Below, in pieces: positions 10,580 to 22,900 of a stretch of 64,000 nucleotides of DNA. A program made the position numbers and the translations under genes. The notes under the pieces were generated by a model. It was not told the origin of the DNA. It was given only the letters and a program-made list of their open reading frames with translations, and did not search any database. Numbering within the stretch: position 1 is the first letter of the stretch; every line of letters starts with the position of its first letter. Source of the stretch: Medicago truncatula (lineage: Eukaryota > Streptophyta > Magnoliopsida > Fabales > Fabaceae). The DNA is taken from assembly GCF_003473485.1 (NCBI RefSeq), contig NC_053046.1, positions 40,757,832-40,821,831 on the forward strand. The letters are read 5' to 3'.

Positions 10580-11690
10580 AAGATTTAGCGTTTTTGTTAT
10601 TTTGTTATTTTAAAGATATAATTTGTCAATTAAACTCTTTCTTAGTTATTCTTATCTTTTTCGATAAAACCAATTAATCTTATGTATTTGGAAAACTAAA
10701 GTTTGAATTTTTCTAAATAAAGTTTGTTTCTTTTTAAACAAAGTTTGTTTTTTGTTATCTTCAACATTCAAATTTATCTATACTATATGTTAAGAGAATA
10801 GGGGATTTCGGACCGTATTTTTTGTTATTCTAATTATATTTTTAAACAATCTTTTTCTATAATAATGTTATATTGATGGTGTTATTAAAAAAGATGAGAA
10901 TTTTTGTTATGTTATTGTTGTCATTGAAAAAAAAATATGGTTTGTTGAGTTTGTTACATTTGAAAGTCACAAATATCTATACTTATAATTTTAGTTTATA
11001 TCAAAAATTTATATAAAAAATCGTTTGTAATTTACACGCAAAATTTATATAAAATATAGTTGATAATCTACACAAGTTAGCGCAATAAAAATAGCAGAAA
11101 GACGGACACATGAGTGTCTGTCTTTCCGCTAGTGTCACATGCTTCCTCCGTTCCTTTTTAAGTGTCTTTTTAGAAAATTAACACCAAAATAGCGACGTGT
11201 ATTTTTGCACATTTTCTTCCTATTATACCCTCATTTTAATCCATCAATAAATTACTTTTTTTTGCACGCTCTCTCTCTCATAACAAACATTTGTTAATTT
11301 TCTAAATATTGTGCATATCTTTTTAGTTATTTTAAGTCAATATAAAAATTATATTGATGAAAAAATTTCTTCTTCATTGTCATCTTGTTATTGTTCTTGT
11401 ATTTTACCAAATAAGTCTTCAACTATTGCTCCCTCTTCACCTTTCATCAGCAGTTTCAATGAGTCTTCCACTTTTTCTTCCTTTTGAACATTAATGGAGT
11501 CTTTTATTTTTCTTCTCTCAAATATGTTATTTTACTTTGCACTTGAAATTTTTGTTTAAAAAAAACAAACTTTATTCTAAATAGATAGCATTAATTAGTT
11601 TTATTGAATAAAAGATAAGAACAATTGACAAAGGATGTAATCGACAAATCGTATCCTTAAAATACCAAAAAAACGGTTAAATAATGAAAA
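10580..11690. mobile_element. Long inverted-repeat element
   Basis: The left arm (about 10588-10760: TTTTAAAGATATAATTTGTC, then TTATTCTTATCTTTTTCGAT) matches the reverse complement of the right arm (about 11560-11690: GATACGATTTGTCGATTACA, then GTTCTTATCTTTTATTCAAT). Arms are about 130-170 bp and the interior is AT-rich without coding potential. It is the same family as the 450-bp element at 40576-41028, which has the same arm sequence. It probably belongs to the Tc1/mariner or another MITE family carrying CTCC-type ends; the exact ends are unclear. Confidence 0.6.
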
Positions 11691-11980
11691 ATTCACCCTC
11701 TAAAGAAGTAGTTATCAAGCTTAGTGATCATATATATGTCCATATCTAGAAATTCAAAGATGTCATTTTTGTCTATGAAGTCGGATAAGTGCCGTGGACT
11801 TCATGGCTTTTATTCAAGCTTCTATCACCCTTTTTGGTCTTTGTGTGGTTAGGAAACTCATCGGATTTATTGTTCCTAGTTAGATTCGGGCACGCTCCTT
11901 TAGGACCAGCCTAAACTAGGACTTTAGGCCTTTAAATTTTTGAGTATACAGCAACCAAATGAATTGAGTAATAAAAAACT

Positions 11981-13501
11981 TTAATTGAGAAGATAATCCC
12001 ATGAGATTGGTCTAAAGAAATGGGGAGCTTCAGCCACCATGAAATGCAAGTATTCCTTAGGAAGATTCATGTAGAGCAACCAATCACCATTCCTTTTAGG
12101 ACTAGGCATTGGCATAACGTAGCCCGCATCACCACCACAAGGAATATGATAAGATCCAACCACGGGCTTCCCCCATCCGAAATCTACCTTCGACTCTGAA
12201 AACCTTTGCCCAGAAGACACCACAAATGTCGGTCCATCTGCTCCACCAGTTACTCCGCAATAAATCCTTGCCAATCCCGGAACCGGTCGATGCTCTTCCA
12301 CCCAATCAATTAGTCCCAAGAAATGTTCTTCCGTGTCCGCAACCTCCACAAACTCATGAACTTGCTCTGTCACCCAACATAACGACTTTTCAACAAGTTC
12401 TTCTATTAATCTACAACTATAGGGAGTTGAAAGCACATTCCCAAAATACGAACTCATAAACTCTTCTTTGTTTTTGTCACCGTTGCTTAATCTCTTTCTT
12501 CCGTCAACCACAATCCCCATTTTTGCAACAACATTTTCACTATTGGTTGAAGCGGCTGATGCAACCATTTTCCACAAGAAAGCAGAAAACGATTCAAGTT
12601 TTGAGCGCTTAACGCTTCCACTATTATTTGTGTTGGCTAGTAACTGCATGGTGTTGAGTTCTTCGCTTGTTACGTAGTACATGCGACTTATTAGTGGGTT
12701 GGTTTTAATATCTAATTCGGGCTTGGATTCAGGTGGTGGAGGTAGATCCGAGATGGGGATGTACATGTCATAGAGTGAAGGATGGATGGAAGGTGGGTGT
12801 CTTGGGGTCAGAAGGGACCTTTGAAAACAAGGTTGTGTTGTTGGGATCAAAGACTTGTTATTGCTCGATCGGGCTATCTCGGCCCATGATACAAGAAACA
12901 TGTTTGCAGAATAGGCGTCGGCTATTCGATGGTCAAAATTGCACGCCACTACTAACCCACCACATTTCATCCAAGTTGCCTGCACAGTTACAAGATGATA
13001 ATAATTCTTTCACTATTCTAATAATCCCTTGAGATCAAAATGTTTTTGTAAATATGAACAAATATTAAAAACTTTCACCTGAACAGCAAGTACACCATAT
13101 TTCTTCTTTGGAACAAGCTTCCCTTCAATGGTTTCCTCTGGCTTATACAAATCGAGAGATTGCAACTCAACATCAGCAACAGCTTCAACAAAATCCACAC
13201 CACGGTTATTGCAAAGTAGCTCAGGTTCACCCATGGAGTTAGTAACCATTTCACCAGCAAATACGTAGTAAGAAACAAGAGCTTCAGCTAAGGAATTTTT
13301 CAAGCACCCCACAATAGTGTTATTGGTGGTGCCAATAGTAATCATAGGATTTTTGTAGCAAAAGAACACACCAATACTAACAGGGGGAAGTAGTAAATCA
13401 AGATTTGATAGTGCTAGCCTATGTTCTTGCATTGCTTTGGTAGCTGCAACTACCTCCTCGTTAGTAATATTGACACTGAATTCTACTTTTCCAATATTCA
13501 T
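11981..13501 (-). CDS. BAHD acyltransferase (hydroxycinnamoyl/coniferyl-alcohol acyltransferase-like)
   Basis: Two exons, 13501-13079 and 12979-11981, joined through CAG/GTGAAAG and GTGCAG/GCAACT. They give 473 residues, the usual length of the family. Exon 1 begins MNIGKVEFSVNITNEEV and contains the typical LSNLDLLLPPVSIGVFFCYK. The catalytic HxxxD is present as HRIAD at about 158-162, just after the intron, and the structural DFGWG motif lies at about 407-411. BAHD enzymes transfer an acyl group from acyl-CoA to an alcohol or amine in the cytosol. The N-terminal wording resembles the clade annotated as coniferyl-alcohol or shikimate/quinate acyltransferases, but the acceptor cannot be read from sequence. 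The frame is intact and splice sites are canonical. A phase-0 intron close to the HxxxD motif is common in this family. Confidence 0.88.
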
Positions 13502-14069
13502 TTTAGTGATTAGATGTGAGAATAATCAAAATGGAAAACGTATCACCACTAGTTGATTTTGCCTTACTTGGTGAAAAATTTAGAAGGGTAGCATCCATGT
13601 ATTTATTCGCTATGTGATATTTTTGGTAGGTGGTATTCTTTATTTTATCATTATTATTCAGATTCAAAGTCAATCTTTTTTTTTTTTTTTGTGTGATTGT
13701 AGATTAATCAAAGTCAATCTTGTGAAAATGATTTATTTTATATATGGGATATTTTTTGGGAGCTTGTAGGATACTTAAATAAGTTGAATTGTCTTGGTAA
13801 CCAAAATTGGAACACAAGAGATACTACAACTTAATACAGCAGCTTAAGTGAAGCCATCCTAATCCTCTTGTTTTGTCCTGCACTTCGTCTATGCAATAGC
13901 CGGCAAAATGTGATCACTGCAACAATTATAATGACTAATGAGAGATTTTTTTTTTTTTTTAACCCATATCAATATTGATATGAAATTATGATAAGATACA
14001 TCAGTTATTGTTGGTTTAACTTTGTTTTATATATTGAATTGGAAGAAGTAACTTGGTGAGGCTTACGTT
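13502..14069. other. Upstream region of the BAHD gene
   Basis: AT-rich intergenic DNA with two long T runs. It probably contains the minus-strand promoter of the acyltransferase in its first few hundred bases. No coding sequence or clear repeat arm was seen before the nested elements begin at about 14070. Confidence 0.45.
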
Positions 14070-14289
14070 ACCCTCTCTTGTTTAGAGGGTAATTTATCCT
14101 CTCATAATATCAACCAATCAAAATGTAATATACATAAGTAACATTAAATGTCAAATAAATGAGTAGATTTTTTCTAAAAATAAATGAGTTAATCTTAATT
14201 ATTATTTTTTTGAAGGAGAGTTAATCTTAATGATAAGGTAACTTTTAACACTTTTAATTTTTATTTAATTTTTTTTTTAAACAAAAAAT

Positions 14290-15138
14290 GATTTAATTTT
14301 TTTTTATATTAAGGTGTTCAATCTTAATTAATTTACATTACAAGACTTATAACAAATAAAAATTTTACATCAAATTTCTTTCATCTGGATGTCCTTAAAT
14401 TCATCATTTACATTCATAAATTTTCTTTCATTCCAGAACTCCGAACGTGAGAACAAAAACATCTCCTTCTTTCAAATTTCTTCTTCTTTATTCTTCCATA
14501 TTGATCAATTTTTGTTTCTTTTTCATTCTTCTTCACGTTTTGATTGTTCAATTTTGTCGTTCCAAATTGCCGCAATTTCCAATTATCGTGAGAATTGTCG
14601 TTGTTTCTAGAACCGCGTCAGGTATCGTGACTTATTTTTTTTATTTAAGGAGTCAACCTACTAAAATATGTTAACACGCATAGACTTGTCTCACTATCAG
14701 CAAAAGCCTTTTAAGTCCAAATAAAAGAACAAAAGCCTCATCACATAACCATTTCAGCAGCAACCAAAAAAATGCTAGCAAACTCCCACAACATCACAGC
14801 GGCAACACCTGCTAGCAGCCCTCAAAGTACAACGGATGATTTACTCAATTGTTATAATTAACTACCTCACAACCAAGAAAAATCAAGTCATCATACCTGA
14901 CGTTGTACTGGAAATAACGGTAATTCTCACGATATTTGAAATCATGACGATCTCACGAAAATTGAAAAATGCGGCAGTTGGGAACGACAAAATTGAACAA
15001 TCAAAATGGGAGGAATAAATTTTATGAATATAACTAATAAATTTAAGGACATTTAGATGAAAGAAATTTGATGTGAAATTTTAATTGTTCTAAGTCAGTC
15101 ATGTAGTGTAAATTAATTAAGATTGAAAACCTAAATAT
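14290..15138. mobile_element. Foldback element nested in the left arm
   Basis: Its own arms pair: about 14320-14600 (TTAATTAATTTACATTACAA, CATCAAATTTCTTTCATCTG, TTCAATTTTGTCGTTCCAAA, TTATCGTGAGAATTG) against 14920-15135 read on the other strand. Short ORFs inside (for example at 14389-14610) only reflect the arms. It interrupts the larger element between 14275 and 15140. Confidence 0.7.
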
Positions 15139-15412
15139 AATTAAGGCAATATTACATTATGGGTCCTTTATCTTATTTATCTGTAACACTTTAGTCCTTT
15201 GTCTTTATTTTTTCCCGTTTAGGTCTTTTATCTCTCTTAAAAGCACATATACATATTTTTTCGCATTTTTTTATTAAAAAAAACATAATTTTGTTTTTAA
15301 AAATATATTTTTATTAAAACTGAAAAAAAAAATCCAAAAATATGATGAAAATGTTCATCATCTTCATCTTCTTCCTTTGAATCTTCATCATCTTCCTTAA
15401 ATAAAAAAAAAG

Positions 15413-15708
15413 AATTGGCAAAATTACACTTTTAGTCCCTTAACTTAATTTCAGGTAACAGTTTGGTCCTTTATCTTTTTTTCATTTCAATTTGGTCCTT
15501 TTTGTCCATTTTCATATGGTCCTTCAGTCTTCAAATCTATGATCCTCGTCTATGTTTGCATAAGAATATTAGATTTGAAGCTTGAAAATGTATATGAAAA
15601 TGGACAAAAAGGATCAAATTGAAATGAAAAAAAAGATAAAGGACCAAACTGTTACCTGAAATTAAATTAAAGGACTAAAAGTATAATTTTGCCAAAAAAA
15701 TTGTACTA
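15413..15708. mobile_element. MITE nested in the loop of the foldback element
   Basis: Nearly perfect terminal inverted repeats. GGCAAAATTACACTTTTAGT and CAGTTTGGTCCTTTATCTTT on the left pair with the reverse complement of 15605-15700 on the right, which ends ACTAAAAGTATAATTTTGCC. The length is about 295 bp and the arms are about 110 bp. Non-coding. Confidence 0.8.
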
Positions 15709-15943
15709 AAATATATCTCCAAATATCGTGAATTAATGTTATATTCACCTCAAATCTTATTTTAAACACAAAAATCAAAATCTTAATTTCACAAATGTTG
15801 CAAGGCGGATGGTGGAGACTTAGTCACCGGCGGGGTTAGGCTTTACGAAAGTTAATATTTTTCTGAAAACAACAAAATTGATATGCAAAGCTGCTATCAA
15901 TTTTGGGGTTATTTTTATGTCGGGCTTGAATATTGAGTTAGAA

Positions 15944-15986
<43 letters not shown>

Positions 15987-16572
15987 TACAGCTTTCACAA
16001 TTTATATAACTATTTTTTTTGTGATGAAACTAAATCTCTTTTTCTATAGGGGTTTGATTTTTGTGTTTAAAAGAAAATTTGAGGTGAATATAACATTAAT
16101 TCATGATATTTGGAGATATATTTGTGTATAAATTTTTTTGATTCAATGAAGATGATGAAGATTCAAAGGAAGAAGATGAAGATGATGAACATCTTCATCA
16201 TATTTCTGGATTTGTTTCATTTTTAATAAAAAGATATTTTAAAAAATAAAATTATGTATTTTTTTTAATAAAAAAAAAAAATGAGAAAAAGGATGTATAT
16301 GTGCTTTTATAAGAGATAAAAGACCTAAGTGAAAAAAAATAAAGATAAAGGACCCAAGTGTAACAAATAAATAAAATAAAGGATCTCTAATGTAATCATG
16401 TCTATAATTAAATAAAAATTAAAAGTATTAAAAGTTACCTTATGATTATAATTGATTCTTTTTTTAGAAAAAAATTGACTCATTTATGACATTTAATGTT
16501 GCCAATGTATATTACATTTTGATTGGTTGATATCATGAGAGGGTAAAATACCCTCTAAATAAGAGAGGGTAA

Positions 16573-17360
16573 TCTAGAAAAAACCAGTATCTTCCAAATA
16601 ATAAAGTTATCAAAATCGTTGTATAAAAATTGAGAAATGTTCTCTCTTGTGAACCGTCATTTAAAATCTTAATTTCTTCTCCTTCATCCACTAAAGAGAG
16701 GTGGTTTAAAATAAATTTTTTAACCCCAAATCACCCTTCTATAAGCCTGTTTAAAATTGTGGTGGATCTCCCTCCCACCGCATGTCTACAAGAAGCAACA
16801 ATTTTGAGCTTCTTAAAATTCACGTTTAATATGCTTAGGACGCGATAATATGTTGCTAAACTCCAATCCAAACAAATACTAAATCGTTTTTCTCTTTCAA
16901 TTTTATTTAAATAAGTGATTTTCAAATCAATTTAGGTTTTTCTTTCGTGATTTCGTCTTCTTGATGAGACATTATTTTGTTTGTCATCTTTGTGTAGTGT
17001 TGTTTGTCTTTCCCATCTTTTTCAAGTGTTTGTTCAGTTCATATTGTCAAATTAGCTTCGATCAAGTGCAGATCTAACCATGATTTTGACGTCGTCAACG
17101 TTGCGGATCTGAATGCATGAGTATTCCAGAGACTTTAATATATTCATATATGTAGGCTTATGTATTTTGTCGTTTTATGTTATTAACATGGATGTTATGA
17201 GTTTGTTCGCAGATTCAACCTTTTTATTTTTAATAAATTTGTATTGTATTGAGGTACTCTATCAATTTAAATGAATATCGTTTATTTTAAAATAAAAATA
17301 AATAAATGTTCGCCCGTCATCAAAGTCACCTGAATAATTTGTATCACCTCTTCTAAAATA
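16573..17360. other. Intergenic, no gene seen
   Basis: AT-rich DNA between the nested foldback elements and the 392-bp tandem duplication. Short ORFs at 16630-16848 and 16731-16925 (opposite strand) show no family resemblance. Nothing else was recognised. Confidence 0.45.
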
Positions 17361-18144
17361 AATGAATAATACTCACCGAAGTCATTGTGTAGGGTCACAC
17401 TACAATACGTTGTCAAGTAGCCATGTGAACATTTATGGTAAATGCTGCATGTGGTAGAGATAAATCCAATATTTTGAAATTGAGAAATGATATTTGAACA
17501 ACTTTTGACAGTTTTTGTGATAATTTTCTCTCACATACTCACATTATGTTGTTACTTTCTCTCTCTATTGCTTTGGTTTGTGTGTCAATCTCTCATTTTC
17601 TTTGTAAAACTTTGGTTGTCACAAAGGTTGTCATATAAATAGATGTTCAAATAACACAACTCTTTGAAATTATGTGTACGTAAATCATATGGGGTGTACA
17701 TTTATAATGACCCTTTGAAAAACCCTATATGCTTGTCTTGACTTTAAAAATAAATGAATAATACTCACCGAAGTCATTGTGTAGGGTCACACTACAATAC
17801 ATTGTCAAGTAGCCATGTGAACATTTATGGTAAATGCTGCATGTGGTAGAGATAAATCCAATATTTTGAAATTGAGAAATGATATTTGAACAACTTTTGA
17901 TAGTTTTTGTGATAATTTTCTCTCACATACTCACATTATGTTGTTACTTTCTCTCTCTATTGCTTTGGTTTGTGTGTCAATCTCTCATTTTCTTTGTAAA
18001 ACTTTGGTTGTCACAAAGGTTGTCATATAAATAGATGTTCAAATAACACAACTCTTTGAAATTATGTGTATGTAAATCATATGGGGTGTACATTTATAAT
18101 GACCCTTTGAAAAACCCTATATGCTTGTCTTGACTTTAAAAATA
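17361..18144. repeat. Tandem duplication of a 392-bp unit
   Basis: Unit 1 (17361-17752) and unit 2 (17753-18144) start with AATGAATAATACTCACCGAA and end with CTTGTCTTGACTTTAAAAAT. I found about three differences: ACGTTG/ACATTG, GACAG/GATAG and GTACG/GTATG. Each unit contains a copy of a MITE with ends like GATATTTGAACAAC and GTTCAAATAACAC (about 17490-17658 and 17882-18050). A fragment of the unit (CATTTATGGTAAATGCTGC and CCAATATTTTGAAA) also occurs near 9138-9175 beside the TNL C module. The high identity means the duplication is recent. Confidence 0.9.
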
Positions 18145-18639
18145 AAAAAGAGAGAAAATATATTTGTACTATTATTTTGAAACAATTCTATTTTTCTCAT
18201 ATTTTCATTTTATTTGACCATTTTTTTAATTTTTTCTGTATTATTTTGGTTCAATAAAAAGAGGAAATAGTATTTCAAAATGATCATACAAATATTATTT
18301 TAAAAAAATAAATAACTACCCTTTCAAATTGGCGGTCAAAACAAGTTTTGAAAAATATTGTAAAAAAAACTTGAAAAAACCTAGATGCTTGTTTCGACTT
18401 AAAAACCAACACCTAGAGGCACATTTTTTTCAATATTTATACTCTAAGGAGTAGTACATTAAAACATTAATTGATGATATTTTCAATGCATTTTGTTAAT
18501 ATATTTCATTTTTATATCTTCAAAAAATATATATACTATACTATTGATGTGTTTTAGCCTTGTAACAAAAAAAAAATATACATGTGAAACTATACGTAAT
18601 GTTAATATTAATATTTGTTAGATTGTGAAAATATCAACT

Positions 18640-18800
18640 TGCTCATGATAGCTTCGTGGTAAACCCGAAAGCATTTGGGTTGTATGTGCATGTTCAATTC
18701 CCACCAGGTCCATATCAAATTTTTTTCGCATGGCGGTAATCATTAAATAATAAAAAAGTCAGCAAATCAGGGAGTGACACGCGGCGCATTTTGGCAGTAA
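18640..18800 (+). mobile_element. tRNA-derived SINE-like element
   Basis: A box-A-like TAGCTTCGTGGTAAACC near 18649-18665 is followed about 35 bp later by a box-B-like GTTCAATTCCCACCAGG near 18692-18708, the spacing of an RNA polymerase III promoter. The intervening CCGAAAGCATTTGGG could be an anticodon-arm-like hairpin. The sequence does not fold as an intact tRNA (no matching acceptor stem), so a SINE head is the better call. The 3' limit is uncertain. Confidence 0.5.
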
Positions 18801-19918
18801 AAAAAAAAAACAGAAAGAGGGTCATTTATGTATATATATCTCATTGGGGGTCATATCTGAAAAAAAAAATCAGAACAGGGTCGCAAAAAAAAAAAATCGA
18901 GTAATGGTTTGTATGGGATCAACTTAATGTGTCCAAAAGAGGTTCGGGAATATGATCCTCCATTTAATTATTTCAAAAAGATATATAACTCCTCTCTCTT
19001 TCATACTTTTTCCATTTATGTGTGTGCCTAAATGACATATATTTATGTTTGTGATCAAACAAGTGTTTCTCAATGTCTCAAATGGTTTGGCCTTTGATTA
19101 TCTTTTGGAGCATTGTACTTGGTGCGAGAAACAATGATGATAAGTTTTTGAATTTTGAGGTGTCGGTTCGGGGAGAAGTTTCAACCTGTTGGATGGTGAC
19201 AGTTGATTTTGATATTGTAAATTCCAAGAGTCCAACATAATATATTGTAAAAATATATTATTATTGTAAATTGACAAAATGAGAATTTGAATTTTGAGGA
19301 AATCAAATTGAAAGAACAATATAATGAAAATAATAATAATATAATGATAAAATAAATATACGAGTCCAACATGTTTTTAAGAGAAAATTACCAATCTTTA
19401 AAAAAAGAAGTTGAAATTGCTAATATAATTTGAAATGAAAACAATAATAATAAAATATATAGATTTGGTTTGAGTCTCGAATGATCAATTTTAAATGAAG
19501 TGAAATCGATACCCAATATCAAATTGAATTGATTTGGTTTAGTTTTGATCCAAACACGAAAAGAAAAAAACAAAATCAATTTAATCGATCAATTTGGATT
19601 GGAATGTCAGACTCATCGAATCGTTGATTTGATTTTTTTTTTTTTGTTGGTCAAATACCATAGTGCTAGAAATCCACGTAGACAAGTGTGGTGTCTTGAA
19701 ATTCATTTTGTGTTATTAAAGTTTTTGTGGTTTTTGTGAAATTGTGATATCCAAATGAGATGTTACAATATGATTTTAATTTCCCCCTCATAGTTGGAAA
19801 TTCAAAATATTTTGAGTAGTAACGTAAAATAAAACATTTCTTGAATGCTCTATTCTTTCTCGATTTTGAAACGAACTGAAACAGAAGAAAGAAAATCACA
19901 TTGCAAAATCATCGTGAT
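18801..19918. other. Upstream region of the JASON-like gene
   Basis: AT-rich intergenic DNA. Short ORFs on both strands (19098-19319, 19388-19579 and others) have low complexity and no family resemblance. Long A and T runs at about 18800-18900 and 19630 are the only notable features. The promoter and 5' UTR of the gene starting at 19919 must lie in the last part. Confidence 0.45.
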
Positions 19919-22900
19919 ATGTTGTGGCTTGTGAAACGTGGATTAGGTTTTCTGTTACGATTCTTCTTCCGTTCCGTTAAAGCAGCTATGCAGTGCTTCT
20001 TCGGAATCAGAGACGATAATCGCCACCCTCCTCCACCTCTTTTCATTTCAAATCCTCCTCGCTCCACCGCCGTAACTCTCTCCCTAAAGATTTCCCAAGA
20101 TTTTTCTTTCATCATTTTGTTCATTCAATTTCGAATTTCTCATTTTCAGCTGATTTTGATATTGTAAATTGCAAGAAATTGTAGAAATTATGCATGAATT
20201 TTTAAATTTTCAAAATTATCGAATATTAGGTTTATAATGAAAATTATTATTAATTAAAAATGTTGATGTTGTAAAGCAGGATGTGTTGATTTCGTGGAAT
20301 CGTTTGTCATCTATAGTATCAAAAGGTATTTTTCTGTTAATCTCTTATTTTCAGCTTTTTGTTTTTGTTTTGATTTTTTTAGTGGTTATTTAGTGATTTG
20401 TGTTTTGGTTTTTCAGAAGAGAAAGAAGGTTTAGCTCGGAATGCTGATGTGGGGACTCAGGATTATGATCAGGGACTTAGAGATGAGGTATTTGTTCATA
20501 CTGAGTTTTTCCTGTAGTGAATTTAGTCCTGTTTGGATATGCTTATACCACATAAGCTATTTCTATAGAAAAAGATAAAATAAAGTAAATTGTTTTCGCA
20601 TAAGTTGTAAGCTGTTTTCATAAGATATCTTGTTGAACTTATGAAAATAAGCTGAAAACAACTTAATAACATTATCTTCAGCTGTTTTCATAAGTTGTCC
20701 CAAACAATCTAACAAAACTTATGTCGGTAGATAAGCTCAAATAAGTCAATCCAAACAAGCCCTTTGTCTACTAGGGTTTTGAATTGCAGTTGCGGTAATA
20801 GTTGCATTGCAGTTGCATTTGTCTACTAGGGTTTTAAATAGCAGTCTACTAGTGAATTTGTCTGCTTAGGTTTTAAATAAAAATTGCAGTAATAGTGAAT
20901 TTATTACAATCCTTGATATGTGATTGATGTGACTTCAATTGTAGTTGCATTGCAGTCTAAGCAACATCAAAAACTATTTTGCCGCAGCTCATATTGTATC
21001 GTGAATCTTTATTTAAAACCCTGGTATCAACATGCGTAAATGAATATGCAAACTGATATGTAAATTTTATGAGAAATGATATTTGTACAACCACTTTGTG
21101 ACAACTTTTTGACAACTTTCTCTCTCATACTCACGTTATTCTCTTATTCTCTCTCTCTTCCTTTTTCTCTCTCCATTGTTTTTGACCAATGAAAAGAGAG
21201 AAAAAAGAAGTTGTCACAAAAGTTGTATCAAATGGTTGTTCAAATATCATTACTCAAATTTTATTATAGTCTGCATTTGTTCATGGACAGGGGTGAATTT
21301 TGGTATATATTATCATGTGAGTTTTGGTATATATCCTTTCTAAGCGCTGCATTTCTGAGAGCAATTCAAAGTTATTTTATAAACCTTACGAGATTCAAAT
21401 GAAAACAATCGAATAATGATTAATCTAGGACCCTCACTTAGCTTTCTTTTCTTCAATTATGAAATGTCATAAGTCATTACTACTGTGTCATGTTGTTTAG
21501 GAAAAGCTATCCTCAACTTATATATGCTGTTTTGTTTGCATTGCCTAAAGTTGTATCTATGCAACTCAGTATTGTTTTTTAAGTACTTCTAAGTCACTCA
21601 TTTTGCAGGTCAAGTTTCTTAAAGCTTGTGGTACAATAGCAGGAACACCTGCTGAAATACGCAAAACATCGGCGAAACTGAAAGTGTCACCTGTTTGCGA
21701 TAGTGATTCTGACCCTTTAAGGTTTCATTCCTGGCTTCCCAATACATCTGTTGAGAAACTTCAGCTGAATGTCCCGCTAGTTGACCCACCAACTCCCATT
21801 AAAATTTGCCAAGAATTGGGAGATAGCACGGATTCTTTTGAGCACACACCTAGCAGGTGCCCTTCAAATAGTCCCCCTGTCTCTTTCTGTTTTGGTATTT
21901 TTGAAATGGATATGCTGTATTGTATTTTGACTGAATGGTGGAGATGTATTTTGGTGGTTTTTTTTTTTACTGGATGTATTTCGTTGGCTAAAACTTGTCT
22001 ATTTTTTATATTACATAGAAGTTATAGAACTAGAACCTGAGATCTTAATTTCTTTTGCAGCTTTGTCTTCAAGGCACAAGGAACTCAACATGACTCTCCT
22101 GACTATGTGGAAGGGAGTTGGACAAGGAGTATTCATACTGCATATAAGACTAGAAAGAATGAAGCTTCAGTTACACCTTGGCCAGCCGCAGACACTCAGA
22201 AGCAGAACAAATCCGTACGTTTTAAATGTGAATGTGACTTGGTATCTTATCAAAGCCCGCCAGATGATTGGCATATGAAGAAAAACAAGTCACCAGATAG
22301 CCAAAGTGCATGTAAACAATCACCTTATCCTACCCCATTGAAGTTGTTTGATGATATGCAAACACCTGGGACTGTGTACCCTACATCATTAGAAGATTTA
22401 TATGATGGTAAGCATCGTGTACGGTCCCAGTTCATCTATCCAAATTGCAACCCAGGTCAGAATATCTTCCTTAGCAAGTTACTTGAAGAGCAGGTTTTTA
22501 ACCCTGAGCAAGATTTAAGTGAGCTGGGTGATTCTATTGAGCGAGATCAAAATCAAACTCCTGCCCCTGAAAAAGGTCTGAAGAAAATCGAAAATGAAAC
22601 TGAATCTAAGATCGAAGCAAGTTTGTCGTCTTGGTTAAAACCCGCATCAATCATTATGGAAGGTGAAAATGAGGAAATGGAGACTGCTGATTGCAAGATC
22701 CCGCAATCTGCTGACAGGCCTATTATTGGGGTAGTTTCTGCTCAGTTGAATGAAGATAAGAATTCTCATATTTCTCCTCCTAAGTGGCGCATTGGTAATG
22801 GCATACCCAACTCAACTAAGAAGTACAAGGAGGTATGCCTTGTAATCATTATTTCCTATTTGAAAGAGTATTTAAATCTAAATATTCTGCATCTGATTAG

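Larger units (their letters stand above)
14070..16572. mobile_element. Large foldback element with other elements nested in it
   Basis: The outer arms pair as inverted repeats. The left arm is 14070-14275 (TACCCTCTCTTGTTTAGAGG, ATCAACCAATCAAAATGTAA, AAGGTAACTTTTAACACTTT). The right arm is about 16405-16572, with the same words on the opposite strand. A second left block at about 15140-15400 (GGGTCCTTTATCTTATTTAT ... TTCATCATCTTCATCTTCTT) pairs with 16140-16400. Since 16140-16572 is contiguous, the simplest reading is one element with arms of about 430 bp whose left arm was split by the insertion at 14276-15138. An (AAT)n microsatellite lies at about 15944-15986. No transposase is present, so it is non-autonomous. 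Confidence 0.75.

Noticed and set aside
14389-15018. Small ORFs with Ser/Phe-rich proteins
   Set aside because: They lie in the arms of a nested foldback element and mirror each other on opposite arms.
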